From the NCBI GenBank assembly GCA_937924805.1, contig CALDTZ010000042.1, forward strand, positions 1 through 45,295: 45,295 bases of DNA, given 5' to 3'. This document shows positions 35,153-42,994 of the stretch, one piece after another (positions within the stretch are counted from its first letter, which is position 1; every line of letters starts with the position of its first letter). Under the pieces are notes generated by a model. That model worked only from the letters and a program-made list of their open reading frames with translations. It ran no database searches and was not told the DNA's origin. The position numbers and the translations under genes are program-made. This DNA is from an uncultured Saprospiraceae bacterium. GTDB taxonomy: Bacteria; Bacteroidota; Bacteroidia; Chitinophagales; Saprospiraceae.

Positions 35153-35170
35153 CAAACGTATATTCGTTTG
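35153..35170 (+). promoter_or_regulatory. 18-bp palindrome upstream of the sigma-factor gene
   Basis: CAAACGTATATTCGTTTG has perfect 6-bp arms around a 6-nt spacer and lies 41 nt before the preferred sigma start. It overlaps a near-consensus -7 element (TTcgTTTG at 35163-35170). It could be a repressor operator or part of an autoregulated promoter. Confidence 0.4.
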
Positions 35171-35210
35171 GAACAAAACTTAAATCATGAACTTTGTTTT
35201 AGATTCAAAT

Positions 35211-35732
35211 ATGAGTGAAGGAGACTTTATCCAGGCTTGTATAAAAAATGAAAGTTGGGCTCAACAAAGATTGTATGAGGAATATTACTCTTCATTACTA
35301 CCTGTATGTTTGCGGTATGCCGACGATGAAAATGAAGCACTCGATATTCTTCACGACGGATTTATCAAAGTATTCAAAAATATATCTAAATATAAAATTG
35401 GCACATCCATGTCGGCATGGATCAAGCGTGTGATTGTAAATACGGCTATCGATGGCTATCGAAAAAAAGTAAGAAGGAGAACCGATGACATAGATAATGT
35501 TTATGACGTTTTTGATTTAGACCCTGATGTAGTTAGCACCCTCTCTGCAGAAGAAATTGTTAAAGCCTTACAAACTTTATCACCTGCTTACAGAACGGTA
35601 TTTAACATGTATGTAATCGAAGGATATTCGCACAGAGAAATCGGCAATGAACTAGGAATAACAGAAAGTACATCAAGATCCAATTTAGTTAAAGCACGGA
35701 CCAAATTAAAAGCCCTTGTTTCAAGGTTTTAA
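35211..35732 (+). CDS. ECF-type RNA polymerase sigma factor (module 1)
   Basis: About 173 residues from ATG 35211 (MSEGDFIQACIKNESWAQQR); an ATG at 35187 adds 8 unlikely residues. Region 2 (LYEEYYSSLLPVCLRYADDENEALDILHDGFIKVFKNI, quoted in part) binds core polymerase and the -10 element. Region 4 (LSPAYRTVFNMYVIEGYSH then REIGNELGITESTSRSNLVK) is the -35-binding helix-turn-helix. There is no region 3, as in ECF factors. The next gene starts 5 nt later, so the pair is translationally linked. That next protein has a TM segment and an N-terminal cytoplasmic part, the usual layout of an anti-sigma factor. Region 4 closely resembles the sigma factor at 39712 (VFN..xIEGYSHxEIGxxLxIT), so they are paralogues. 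Confidence 0.93.
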   Translation: MSEGDFIQACIKNESWAQQRLYEEYYSSLLPVCLRYADDENEALDILHDGFIKVFKNISKYKIGTSMSAWIKRVIVNTAIDGYRKKVRRRTDDIDNVYDVFDLDPDVVSTLSAEEIVKALQTLSPAYRTVFNMYVIEGYSHREIGNELGITESTSRSNLVKARTKLKALVSRF

Positions 35733-35737
35733 ACTAT

Positions 35738-37522
35738 ATGAACGATAACCCATTTGATATTTTATTAAAGCAAAAGCTAATTAATCAGAAAGCGAATTCA
35801 GCATCTGATTGGTCGGTTTTTAAAGCGAAACTGGATGCATCCATGCGTCCGGACGCTTTGTTTGATGATGCGATCAAAAATACGTTATCAACGCATGTAA
35901 CGAATCGTCAACCGGATTGGAATCAGTTTAAAGCGAAACTTGATAAAACAAAAAATGACGATCATTTTTTTGATAAAAACATAAAAGCTGCTTTATCAGG
36001 ATTCACTGTGGCTGGTATGTCCGACTGGACAACATTTAAAGAAAAACTAGATCAAGCCCTCTTAGAAGATCCTAGTTTTGATAATATTATCCGAGAAAAA
36101 ATAAGTAATCAAGGCAAAGTTGGAACCGCAGATTGGAATACATTCGCAAAAAAGCTTAACGATAATATCGATACTGAATTTGATAAAAAGGTAGCTTCTA
36201 AACTTAATTTACATTCCAAATCATTGGTTAGTGAACATTGGGTGATGTTACAAAAACGTCTTATTGAAATTTCTACTATCCGTAAGCAAATAACAAATTT
36301 CAAATTGATGGAGGCTGGACTTGTTATTGCATTACTTTTTAGTGTTTGGAATTTTTATCCATATATAATTAATGCATTGGATAATAACACATCGACGGTA
36401 GTTGAAAAAGCAATTGCAACGAATTATACAAATTCTAATGAACCTATTGACAAAATAAATTTAGCAGTAACTGCTAATAATTCTGAGATAAAATCATTCG
36501 GCGAAAGCCAAGAAAAAGCAGAGAATCAATCAAACGATACCAAGCAAAAGGTTGAAAAGAAAAAGAAGGTATCGACACAAAATTTCTTTGTCGATCATCA
36601 AAAAGATGGGCATCAAAATACTAGCTTAACGAGCAATAAAACAAACCTTTTAGCAGGTCTAAATGAAATGACGCCTCCTAATTATGATAAAACAACTGAA
36701 AAACAACTAGCTCAATCAAATAGACTTATTTCGATTCAAAAATTATCCATTATTAATAATCCAATAGAAGCTTTTGAAGTTTCAACTCCTAAGCTGATAT
36801 TGGATGTTTTACCAATTGGAATTGATCAAAAAGAAAAGAAAAACAACTCGAAATGGCTGCATAGTATGGCTATAGAATATGGATATCATTTACAGCAAAT
36901 TCAATCGCCCTTTGATGATATTTATAAAGTCGAAGCCTATGCACATTATGCTCAAAATAATTCGTTTGGGCTTTTACTAAACATCAATATCAAACCAGTA
37001 ATATTAGAAGTCGGTGTACATCATTCAGCATTAAACTATACACCTTATAAAAATGTGGAATACTGGGATAATCTAGACGAAGAAATATATCGAGAATACT
37101 CATTAATCGATATAAATTATAACTTGTTACGAATCCCAATGCAAGTTAAATTCCAAAAACCGATGAGTCAAAAATGGTCCTACTTCGGTAGTTTTGGGAC
37201 ATCATTAAATACCATTATTCAGTCGGATTATAGCATTGAAATAGTTGAATTTGAAAAGGAACAAGAAGAATCTCAAAAATTACTTTCACCTGCCTTGTTT
37301 TTCAAACCATTCAGTAATGGATTATTAATGGATCGATCTTGGAAACATAATTTTCATATTGACCTAAGTACAGAAATAGGTGTCGAACGCAAGTTGGGAA
37401 AACACTTTGGTGTTTATGCAAAATTAGGCGCTGCTTATCAAGTAATTGGTGATGGTTTAGGACCAAATAGAGATCGATTTAATCGATTAAGTTCAGCAAT
37501 TGGATTGAAGCATTATTTTTAA
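35738..37522 (+). CDS. Trans-envelope protein: five 36-aa repeats, TM helix, C-terminal barrel-like domain (putative anti-sigma)
   Basis: 594 residues. Residues about 5-184 hold five tandem units of about 36 residues (5-40, 41-76, 77-112, 113-147, 148-184), each reading FD..I...L......DW..FK.KLD. One membrane helix follows at about 190-212 (LMEAGLVIALLFSVWNFYPY). Next is a Lys/Glu/Asn-rich periplasmic linker to about 365, then about 220 residues of amphipathic strands ending GLKHYF, like small outer-membrane barrels of the PorT/OMP_b-brl type. There is no N-terminal signal peptide, so the repeats should be cytoplasmic. With the sigma gene 5 nt upstream, I infer an anti-sigma factor whose repeats bind sigma and whose far end reaches the outer membrane. 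It ends 3 nt from convergent smpB, with no terminator between. Confidence 0.75.
   Translation: MNDNPFDILLKQKLINQKANSASDWSVFKAKLDASMRPDALFDDAIKNTLSTHVTNRQPDWNQFKAKLDKTKNDDHFFDKNIKAALSGFTVAGMSDWTTFKEKLDQALLEDPSFDNIIREKISNQGKVGTADWNTFAKKLNDNIDTEFDKKVASKLNLHSKSLVSEHWVMLQKRLIEISTIRKQITNFKLMEAGLVIALLFSVWNFYPYIINALDNNTSTVVEKAIATNYTNSNEPIDKINLAVTANNSEIKSFGESQEKAENQSNDTKQKVEKKKKVSTQNFFVDHQKDGHQNTSLTSNKTNLLAGLNEMTPPNYDKTTEKQLAQSNRLISIQKLSIINNPIEAFEVSTPKLILDVLPIGIDQKEKKNNSKWLHSMAIEYGYHLQQIQSPFDDIYKVEAYAHYAQNNSFGLLLNINIKPVILEVGVHHSALNYTPYKNVEYWDNLDEEIYREYSLIDINYNLLRIPMQVKFQKPMSQKWSYFGSFGTSLNTIIQSDYSIEIVEFEKEQEESQKLLSPALFFKPFSNGLLMDRSWKHNFHIDLSTEIGVERKLGKHFGVYAKLGAAYQVIGDGLGPNRDRFNRLSSAIGLKHYF
35750..36289 (+). 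repeat. Five tandem ~36-codon repeats (protein repeats)
   Basis: Five units encode the pattern (F/L)Dxx(I/V)xxxLx(8-10)(D/H)WxxF/LxxxL. Core pieces are DWSVFKAKLD, DWNQFKAKLD, DWTTFKEKLD, DWNTFAKKLN and HWVMLQKRLI. The fifth is the most diverged and adjoins the membrane helix. The DNA is not identical between copies, so the array is old. Confidence 0.8.
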
Positions 37523-37525
37523 TGC

Positions 37526-37975
37526 CTAAGTAATCTTTTTTATTCGAGCTAAATCCCTTTTAGACTCCCTATCTTTTATCGTTTGTCTTTTATCAAATGT
37601 CTTTTTTCCTACGGCAAGTGCAATTTCGATTTTTAGTAATCTTCGGTCAGACATGAATATTTTATAAGGAACGAGCGCATTTCCTTTTTCATTCATTTTT
37701 TTAATTATTTTCTTGATTTCCGTTTTTCTTAAAAGCAATTTGCGGTCTCTCCTTGTTTCGTGGTTGTTTATATTACCGAGTTCGTACTCTGCTATATAAA
37801 GACTTTTTATAATAATTTCACCATTGACGATTAAGCAATATGCATCATTCATGTTGACATTACCGGCTTTCACAGATTTTACTTCCGTTCCTAGGAGCAC
37901 CATTCCAGCTTCAAATGTTTGCAAAAATTGATACTCAAACTTTGCTTTTTTATTTACTATTTCAATTTTCTTCAC
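37526..37975 (-). CDS. smpB: SsrA-binding protein SmpB
   Basis: A 149-residue partner of tmRNA in rescuing stalled ribosomes. Family motifs: NKKAKFEYQFLQTFEAGMVL, LLGTEVKSVKAGNVN, YIAEYELGNINNHE, RDRKLLLRKTEI and the basic C-terminal tail GKKTFDKRQTIKDRESKRDL that enters the mRNA channel. The start codon is GTG (37975-37973). It sits alone between two converging sigma/anti-sigma modules. No ssrA gene is in the window as far as I can tell. The 289-nt gap upstream (37976-38264) shows no clear element. Confidence 0.95.
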   Translation of the reverse strand: MKKIEIVNKKAKFEYQFLQTFEAGMVLLGTEVKSVKAGNVNMNDAYCLIVNGEIIIKSLYIAEYELGNINNHETRRDRKLLLRKTEIKKIIKKMNEKGNALVPYKIFMSDRRLLKIEIALAVGKKTFDKRQTIKDRESKRDLARIKKIT

Positions 37976-38264
37976 AATCCAATTTTATTCATTGTACGAC
38001 AATGGGCGTACCCAATTTATGAGTCATAACGCTTATTTGATGTCAAGTGCTGTTTGTAAAACACTTTGATCATGGTGAAAATACGAATAGATAATAGTTA
38101 ATCAAGTTTAGATCACATCGATTTAAGATAACTTTTACTAGACGGTTTATTGGACATTAGCCTTTATAGCAAACATGAGTTATGCAGCAAGATCGTATAA
38201 AATTATGAGCGAACGTTTTCCTCTAGTACTCAAAAGTGAATTAGTGTTAAAGCAGATATACTTG

Positions 38265-39353
38265 CTACCAGACCCACTGTATTCCAAGTTGACCACCTAA
38301 AAGATGCTGGTACTCGGAAATTGCGTACGTATGATTATAGGTGTTTCTCGTGTTATATCGAAAAGCAGGGTCTATGTTTATTACCCAATTGTCATTTATT
38401 GAAAGTTTAATGTTTAAACCTCCTACCAATTGCAGACCAATGTTATGATTCAACGCATTTTGGTCTTCCAAATCATAGTAAACTGGCTTTAAATTATTGG
38501 AAAGATAACGTCCATTGTGTTTATTATAAATATTCATGATCACCCCAATTTTTGGACCAATTGATATTCCATTCCAAACTGGAAGTGCGTAAGATAGTTG
38601 TATGGGAATATTTACACTTTGTTGAGTGACTTTACTAAATTCATGATATTTCGTAACTAACGAACCATAACTTTCATTTGCATAAAATAACGGTGGCAGA
38701 TTCTCCTCTTGTAGCACAAATGCTTCCGGATTTAACTCAAGTATTCTGATTGACTCATTAATACCAATATTTTCATATTGTGTTTCAATATGTTGCCATT
38801 CTACTCCTACACTTAGGTTAAGCTTTCTTTTTGAAATCGTATAGCAAACTGCAGTAGAAAAACTACTTAGGGAAGTAAATATTGAATTATAAACATTCAA
38901 AAATTCAAGTGATTGTTGGTTACTTATCTTTTCTGATTGTACGCTAAATAATCCAGAAGAAATACTTAAACCATGTTGAAAACCAACCGTTTCAGTGTTG
39001 GGTTTTGGACGAAGGCTTTCATTTATTTTATTCTTTAAAATATCACTCTGAAAATCAGCTACCACGAAGCTTTTTCTTTTCAACCGAGGTAATAAATGGA
39101 AATAAAAAGATTTGTTGATTGAACTTTTCGTTTCTATACTAGCTGCAATAGATTTATCTATTGCTAAAGATCCTTTTTGTTTATCATATGCATTACCCCA
39201 TTTTTTGAACGAATCCGGATTTTCAACATTATAGGAAGAAGAATAATAAAGGCTTTTATTTATTGGTTTTGTTGCTACATCTTTATTAGATGAGGGTATT
39301 ACAGCCTTATTTTGAGTTTGTTTTATTATTGAATTTAATGAAGTTTTATCCAT
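38265..39353 (-). CDS. Barrel-like C-terminal part of the module-2 trans-envelope protein (downstream of an in-frame stop)
   Basis: 362 codons from an ATG at 39353, with no signal peptide or TM segment, so as a stand-alone protein it could not reach the outer membrane. The first ~120 residues are a Ser/Lys/Asn-rich linker (LNSIIKQTQNKAVIPSSNKD). The rest is amphipathic strands (GLSISSGLFSVQ, NLSVGVEWQHIETQ, SIGPKIGVIMNIY) ending GGQLGIQWVW, matching the C-terminal domain of the 35738 gene. It is in the same frame as the upstream 112-codon gene (39387-39725): only one TAA and 11 sense codons lie between. I therefore read 39725-38265 as one 486-codon gene split by a nonsense codon. Confidence 0.65.
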   Translation of the reverse strand: MDKTSLNSIIKQTQNKAVIPSSNKDVATKPINKSLYYSSSYNVENPDSFKKWGNAYDKQKGSLAIDKSIAASIETKSSINKSFYFHLLPRLKRKSFVVADFQSDILKNKINESLRPKPNTETVGFQHGLSISSGLFSVQSEKISNQQSLEFLNVYNSIFTSLSSFSTAVCYTISKRKLNLSVGVEWQHIETQYENIGINESIRILELNPEAFVLQEENLPPLFYANESYGSLVTKYHEFSKVTQQSVNIPIQLSYALPVWNGISIGPKIGVIMNIYNKHNGRYLSNNLKPVYYDLEDQNALNHNIGLQLVGGLNIKLSINDNWVINIDPAFRYNTRNTYNHTYAISEYQHLLGGQLGIQWVW

Positions 39354-39386
39354 TTTAACAGTTGGTTCCTTTACAGGAATGTCTCT

Positions 39387-39389
39387 TTA
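39387..39389 (-). other. In-frame TAA splitting the module-2 anti-sigma/barrel gene
   Basis: The minus strand reads ...AAT TTT GAA AAA ACA TAA AGA GAC ... and stays open across the next 11 codons into the 38265-39353 frame. A single change at this codon, for example from CAA or AAA, would restore one continuous protein. Confidence 0.85.
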
Positions 39390-39725
39390 TGTTTTTTCAA
39401 AATTAGCATCATCCTCGAGAATCTTTTGTGCACTAACTTTTGGAAGTTCTTTTCTATTTCGTTTTGTTGGTTTTACCGTTTCACTAATTGTCTGTTTTGA
39501 GATGATCTCTATATTTTCACTGTTTGATTGAAGATACCAAAAACCAAAGCTGGCTAAAAGTAAAAACATACCGGCCCACAACCATAATAAAAAGGTTCTC
39601 TTTTTGGGTTTTCGTTCTGCTTCAATCCTTCGCCACAAGTCATCACTTCCTTGCATATCCAAAGAAAGATCCTCAAAGGTTTTCTCAAATAAGTCGTCTA
39701 TGTTATGCTCGTTAAATTGTGACAT
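39387..39725 (-). CDS. One-repeat TM protein, N-terminal part of the module-2 trans-envelope regulator (putative anti-sigma)
   Basis: 112 residues overlapping the end of the sigma gene by 14 nt. Residues about 8-40 (NIDDLFEKTFEDLSLDMQGS then DDLWRRIEAER) match a single copy of the 36-residue unit found five times in the 35738 protein. A basic stretch KPKKR comes next, then one membrane helix (TFLLWLWAGMFLLLASFGFW). The short periplasmic tail ends NFEKT at the TAA described separately. Proteins with this opening and a TM helix directly after an ECF sigma gene behave as anti-sigma candidates. If the TAA is real, the truncated form keeps the sigma-binding and TM parts but has lost the barrel. 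Confidence 0.75.
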   Translation of the reverse strand: MSQFNEHNIDDLFEKTFEDLSLDMQGSDDLWRRIEAERKPKKRTFLLWLWAGMFLLLASFGFWYLQSNSENIEIISKQTISETVKPTKRNRKELPKVSAQKILEDDANFEKT

Positions 39726-40245
39726 AATGTTCTTTTGATAATTTTTGTACTAAGCATTTTCGTGCTCGTTTCAACAACGTTCGTGAATGAACTTCAGTAA
39801 TATTTAAGGCTTCTCCTATTTCTTTATGAGAATAACCCTCGATGGCAAATAAATTAAAAACCAATCGTTGATTTTCTGGTAAATGCTTCAATGCTCCATA
39901 GAGATCTTTGACATGAAGATCGTGGTCATTAAAGACAAGCTTATCCATCATCAAACTAGATTCTATGCCTTGTCGTCTTTTTGATTTATTTAGATGCTTA
40001 ATCGCCTCATTGGTACAAATTTGCTTCATCCAATAATAGGTCGCATTGTCATTTTTGTATTCGAAAATAGGTAACGCTTTGAAGATCTTTATATACGTTT
40101 CTTGAAGTATGTCTTTTGCTATTTCATCATTTAGAACATACCTTAAAGCCACTGAATATAAAAACGAATAAGAAAGGCTGTAGATGCTTTTATCAGCACC
40201 TACAACCCTATTTTTAAAATTTAGTATTTCTATTTGTAATTGCAA
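39712..40245 (-). CDS. ECF-type RNA polymerase sigma factor (module 2)
   Basis: 177 residues, a paralogue of the sigma factor at 35211. Region 2 is YSFLYSVALRYVLNDEIAKD and ILQETYIKIFKAL. Region 4 is LPENQRLVFNLFAIEGYSHK and EIGEALNITEVHSRTLLKRA. The start appears to be a TTG at 40245, 2 nt after the lipoprotein stop; no suitable ATG exists. The gene is thus tightly coupled to the lipoprotein upstream and to the TM protein downstream (14-nt overlap), a four-gene operon. Target promoters are unknown. Confidence 0.92.
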   Translation of the reverse strand: MQLQIEILNFKNRVVGADKSIYSLSYSFLYSVALRYVLNDEIAKDILQETYIKIFKALPIFEYKNDNATYYWMKQICTNEAIKHLNKSKRRQGIESSLMMDKLVFNDHDLHVKDLYGALKHLPENQRLVFNLFAIEGYSHKEIGEALNITEVHSRTLLKRARKCLVQKLSKEHYVTI

Positions 40246-40247
40246 TT

Positions 40248-42050
40248 TTATTGATACTTGAATGAACCATATATTGGTGTATCAACACCATCAATCTCAA
40301 TAAGTCCATTAAAACTTCCTTTCGTATCCCAGCTACTAAATCCAGTTGGTGCAATTTCTAATAATGTCTCCACATTTTCAGCTGGACAACTATAATTAAC
40401 CGTTCCATTTTGAAATGAAAATAACGTATTGTTTTCATCAACCGTAATTCCGGGAGTTGGAACTCCAACTTCTGTTTTTTTATCCCAAGTCAGTGTTATA
40501 AATTCAAAGCCACCATTTTGCATTACAGCATTAAAGATCATCGCAGTATCTCCAACTAAGGCTTCATTTACAAACCATCCAACACTAATATCTTCCGTCC
40601 TTAAGACATCTAGATGCCCTTCAATTACAAAATGTACATAACTATCGAGCTCAGTACAAACTAGAATATCGTTAAATTCAAATATTCCATCCCATGAGGT
40701 AACAGGTATTGGATCCGATGTTGTAAACGAAGTTTCATCAATTACTTGAAAAGAAATTTCAAATTCTTCACAAACCGTGATTAAAATATCGAATGCACCA
40801 TTCTCATCTAATGGGTAGATCTGAGAAAAATTGTTGTAATTGACTAATACATGTCCATTTGTAATTTCATTCAAATCACAGTCAACAGCATTTCCCACAA
40901 TATTTTCTACACTTAATACGGTTGAACTTAATACTTCAATCTCACCTAAATCAATGACCTCTTCTGTATATGGACCTATTTCTGTAGAATATACTTCTAC
41001 ACCACAATAGTCAATTAGTTTCAAAGTCATCGATTGTCCTTGTGGAACATTAATAAATTCAAAATGACCATCATCACACAACCATCCTCCTGCGCTTGTT
41101 CCATTCTCCATACACAACCTTACTTCATAGTACGAAGGAGGTAATAATCTGCCTTCATTTTCAATTACAAAGGTACCTGAGATATCCATTGGATCATCTT
41201 TCGTATCAACATTCCACGTGCTGAAATGGCTTACACTACCTATATATTTATTACCTACTAACGTTGCTGATCCATCTTCAACCCAGTATCCATGTTCTTC
41301 ATCAAATGACCATAAAGGAATGGATGATGGCGCATTATTCAGCATTGAAGCTGGAACAGGAAATTCAAGTTCAGCATCTTTTGTCAAATTTAACTCTTCC
41401 CCATTTGCACCATTTAATTCTACTTGAAGCATTCCAAAAGAACCTAACGCACGGATATTCCCTTCTTCATCGATACCACTTAAATCACCGACCATTCGTT
41501 GCGCAAGATCATCACTGGATGGATCAATCCATGACATAGATACATCGTAATTACCATTAACGATATTGCCATTATTATCGATTACGCCATTCGATGCTAA
41601 CGTTATTTTAGCTCCACTATCATGACTTAATGTCGAACCTTGTGCGTTATTTATAGATCCCAAAACGATTTTATCAACCATTTTAATCTGTGTATAATTA
41701 TATTTTTCAGCTGTTACCCCCATTCTTCTAAATGCATCAAATTTTCCATCTTTAACAACAGTTATGTATGCTGTAGCTCCTTTATTTTTGATATTTTCAA
41801 ATAAGAAATTACCATACTCATCTGTCATTGTTGTAAGAAAAACATCTGAACTTTTTAATTGTACCTGAGCATTTTCTATGGGTCCCTCTTCGTTTAATAC
41901 AGCTCCATAAATAGTTGCTCCTACCACTTCACCTGTTGAAGGAAATTCTGTTTCCGAATCTATTGTCGTCATTGATTCCTTTGCGCAAGAAAATAGGAGA
42001 AGACTCATGCTTAAGAATATAAATAAGTGTTTCACTTTTAATCGTTCCAT
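40248..42050 (-). CDS. Large lipoprotein with carboxypeptidase-regulatory-like and FAM171/CILP-like regions
   Basis: 600 residues from ATG 42050 (MERLKVKHLFIFLSMSLLLF, then SCAKES with the lipidated Cys). The in-frame ATG at 42104 overlaps a -7-like element (42102-42109) and is unlikely. A regulatory-like Ig fold spans about 40-120 (VGATIYGAVLNEEGPIENAQ). A region like those in CILP/FAM171-type surface proteins follows (NYDVSMSWIDPSSDDLAQRM ... LWSFDEEHGYWVEDGSATLV ... SHFSTWNVD). Further beta-rich repeats with paired Cys fill the rest. It is probably at the outer-membrane surface. The sigma gene begins 2 nt after its stop, so it may be the sensor or the load of module 2. A shorter relative heads the remnant at 44344. 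Confidence 0.8.
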   Translation of the reverse strand: MERLKVKHLFIFLSMSLLLFSCAKESMTTIDSETEFPSTGEVVGATIYGAVLNEEGPIENAQVQLKSSDVFLTTMTDEYGNFLFENIKNKGATAYITVVKDGKFDAFRRMGVTAEKYNYTQIKMVDKIVLGSINNAQGSTLSHDSGAKITLASNGVIDNNGNIVNGNYDVSMSWIDPSSDDLAQRMVGDLSGIDEEGNIRALGSFGMLQVELNGANGEELNLTKDAELEFPVPASMLNNAPSSIPLWSFDEEHGYWVEDGSATLVGNKYIGSVSHFSTWNVDTKDDPMDISGTFVIENEGRLLPPSYYEVRLCMENGTSAGGWLCDDGHFEFINVPQGQSMTLKLIDYCGVEVYSTEIGPYTEEVIDLGEIEVLSSTVLSVENIVGNAVDCDLNEITNGHVLVNYNNFSQIYPLDENGAFDILITVCEEFEISFQVIDETSFTTSDPIPVTSWDGIFEFNDILVCTELDSYVHFVIEGHLDVLRTEDISVGWFVNEALVGDTAMIFNAVMQNGGFEFITLTWDKKTEVGVPTPGITVDENNTLFSFQNGTVNYSCPAENVETLLEIAPTGFSSWDTKGSFNGLIEIDGVDTPIYGSFKYQ

Positions 42051-42268
42051 AATAAGTTGTTTGGTTAATGAATGTATATCTACTAAATAAACCTCAATCA
42101 ACAAATGTGACAGAAAAGTAGAAAAAATATTTTATTTCCACTAAAACAACCAAAATGAACATCTACTTTATACCCTAAAATAAGTTTGTGAATGTTTATT
42201 GATCAATTAACAACCTGAGTAGGATAAACCAATCTTCTTATAACTGCAACTGTAAAAGTCATCTAAAA

Positions 42269-42886
42269 CTATGGTTTGATGATAGAAGAAATATCCAAAT
42301 CTGGATCGAGTTCTACGATAATTTCATTTTTTCGATTGACCACTTCATAGGGAGGATTGTATCCAAGGTAAAAGAATTGGGAAGTGTGTTGAATATTATT
42401 ATTGTCCAATGCAGCTACTAATTGTGCTTTGTATTTTTTAATTTTTTCCGTGCTTGTCCATCCGCCAAAAGTAATAGCAGCTACTATTTTTTCTGGTTCG
42501 TCTGTAAATTCTATATTCGAACTATTCGGTTTTGGTAAATTTTCTTTCGTAAAATTTTTGGGTACCATAAACATCATTGTCATCGAATCTTCTAATGACA
42601 TAGCCACTGGAGAGGTCATTGCAATTCTTTCTTTTTTGTCGTTTCCTCCAAAAATATACCCTGCTAGAATAGAGAATCCATTAGACGAAGCAGATTCATA
42701 TTCACTATTTCCAAGGTTTACAGATGTAAATAATCGAGCTTCATATTTTCTGATTTCAAAATTTTCAAATGATTTGACAACTGTATAAGGATAATTCTCA
42801 ATTTTATTTTGTGTGCTCATCATGTATAATTGAAAACAAATGAATAGGGCTATAATCACTCCAATTGCAATAACCAATATTTTCAT
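42269..42886 (-). CDS. SOUL-family haem-binding-like protein
   Basis: 205 residues from ATG 42886 (the frame continues to 42925). A membrane anchor (ILVIAIGVIIALFICFQLYM) precedes a SOUL domain: YPYTVVKSFENFEIRKYEAR, FSILAGYIFGGNDKKERIAM, TSPVAMS, MMFMVPKNF and the C-terminal GYNPPYEVVNRKNEIIVEL. These are the core motifs of SOUL/HEBP proteins, which bind haem or tetrapyrroles or, in bacteria, have unknown roles. It is probably anchored in the inner membrane facing the periplasm. It is divergent from the nitrilase gene with a 108-nt spacer. Confidence 0.92.
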   Translation of the reverse strand: MKILVIAIGVIIALFICFQLYMMSTQNKIENYPYTVVKSFENFEIRKYEARLFTSVNLGNSEYESASSNGFSILAGYIFGGNDKKERIAMTSPVAMSLEDSMTMMFMVPKNFTKENLPKPNSSNIEFTDEPEKIVAAITFGGWTSTEKIKKYKAQLVAALDNNNIQHTSQFFYLGYNPPYEVVNRKNEIIVELDPDLDISSIIKP

Positions 42887-42994
42887 ATTTAATGCTTTAT
42901 ATATTATATAAACATTTCTATTCAAAATAGGTTTACCAAGACCGTTTATAAATCTGCCTAATAAATTCTATCTTGGACCTATACAATTTATCAC

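Noticed and set aside
37976..38264. Small plus-strand frame at 38206 in the gap upstream of smpB
   Set aside because: About 30 codons, overlapping the end of the convergent barrel gene, with no start context or recognisable sequence.
39387..39389. Programmed readthrough or recoding of the TAA in module 2
   Set aside because: TAA is the least leaky stop and is not used for selenocysteine or pyrrolysine. There is no hairpin or special context after it. A mutation or sequence error is simpler.
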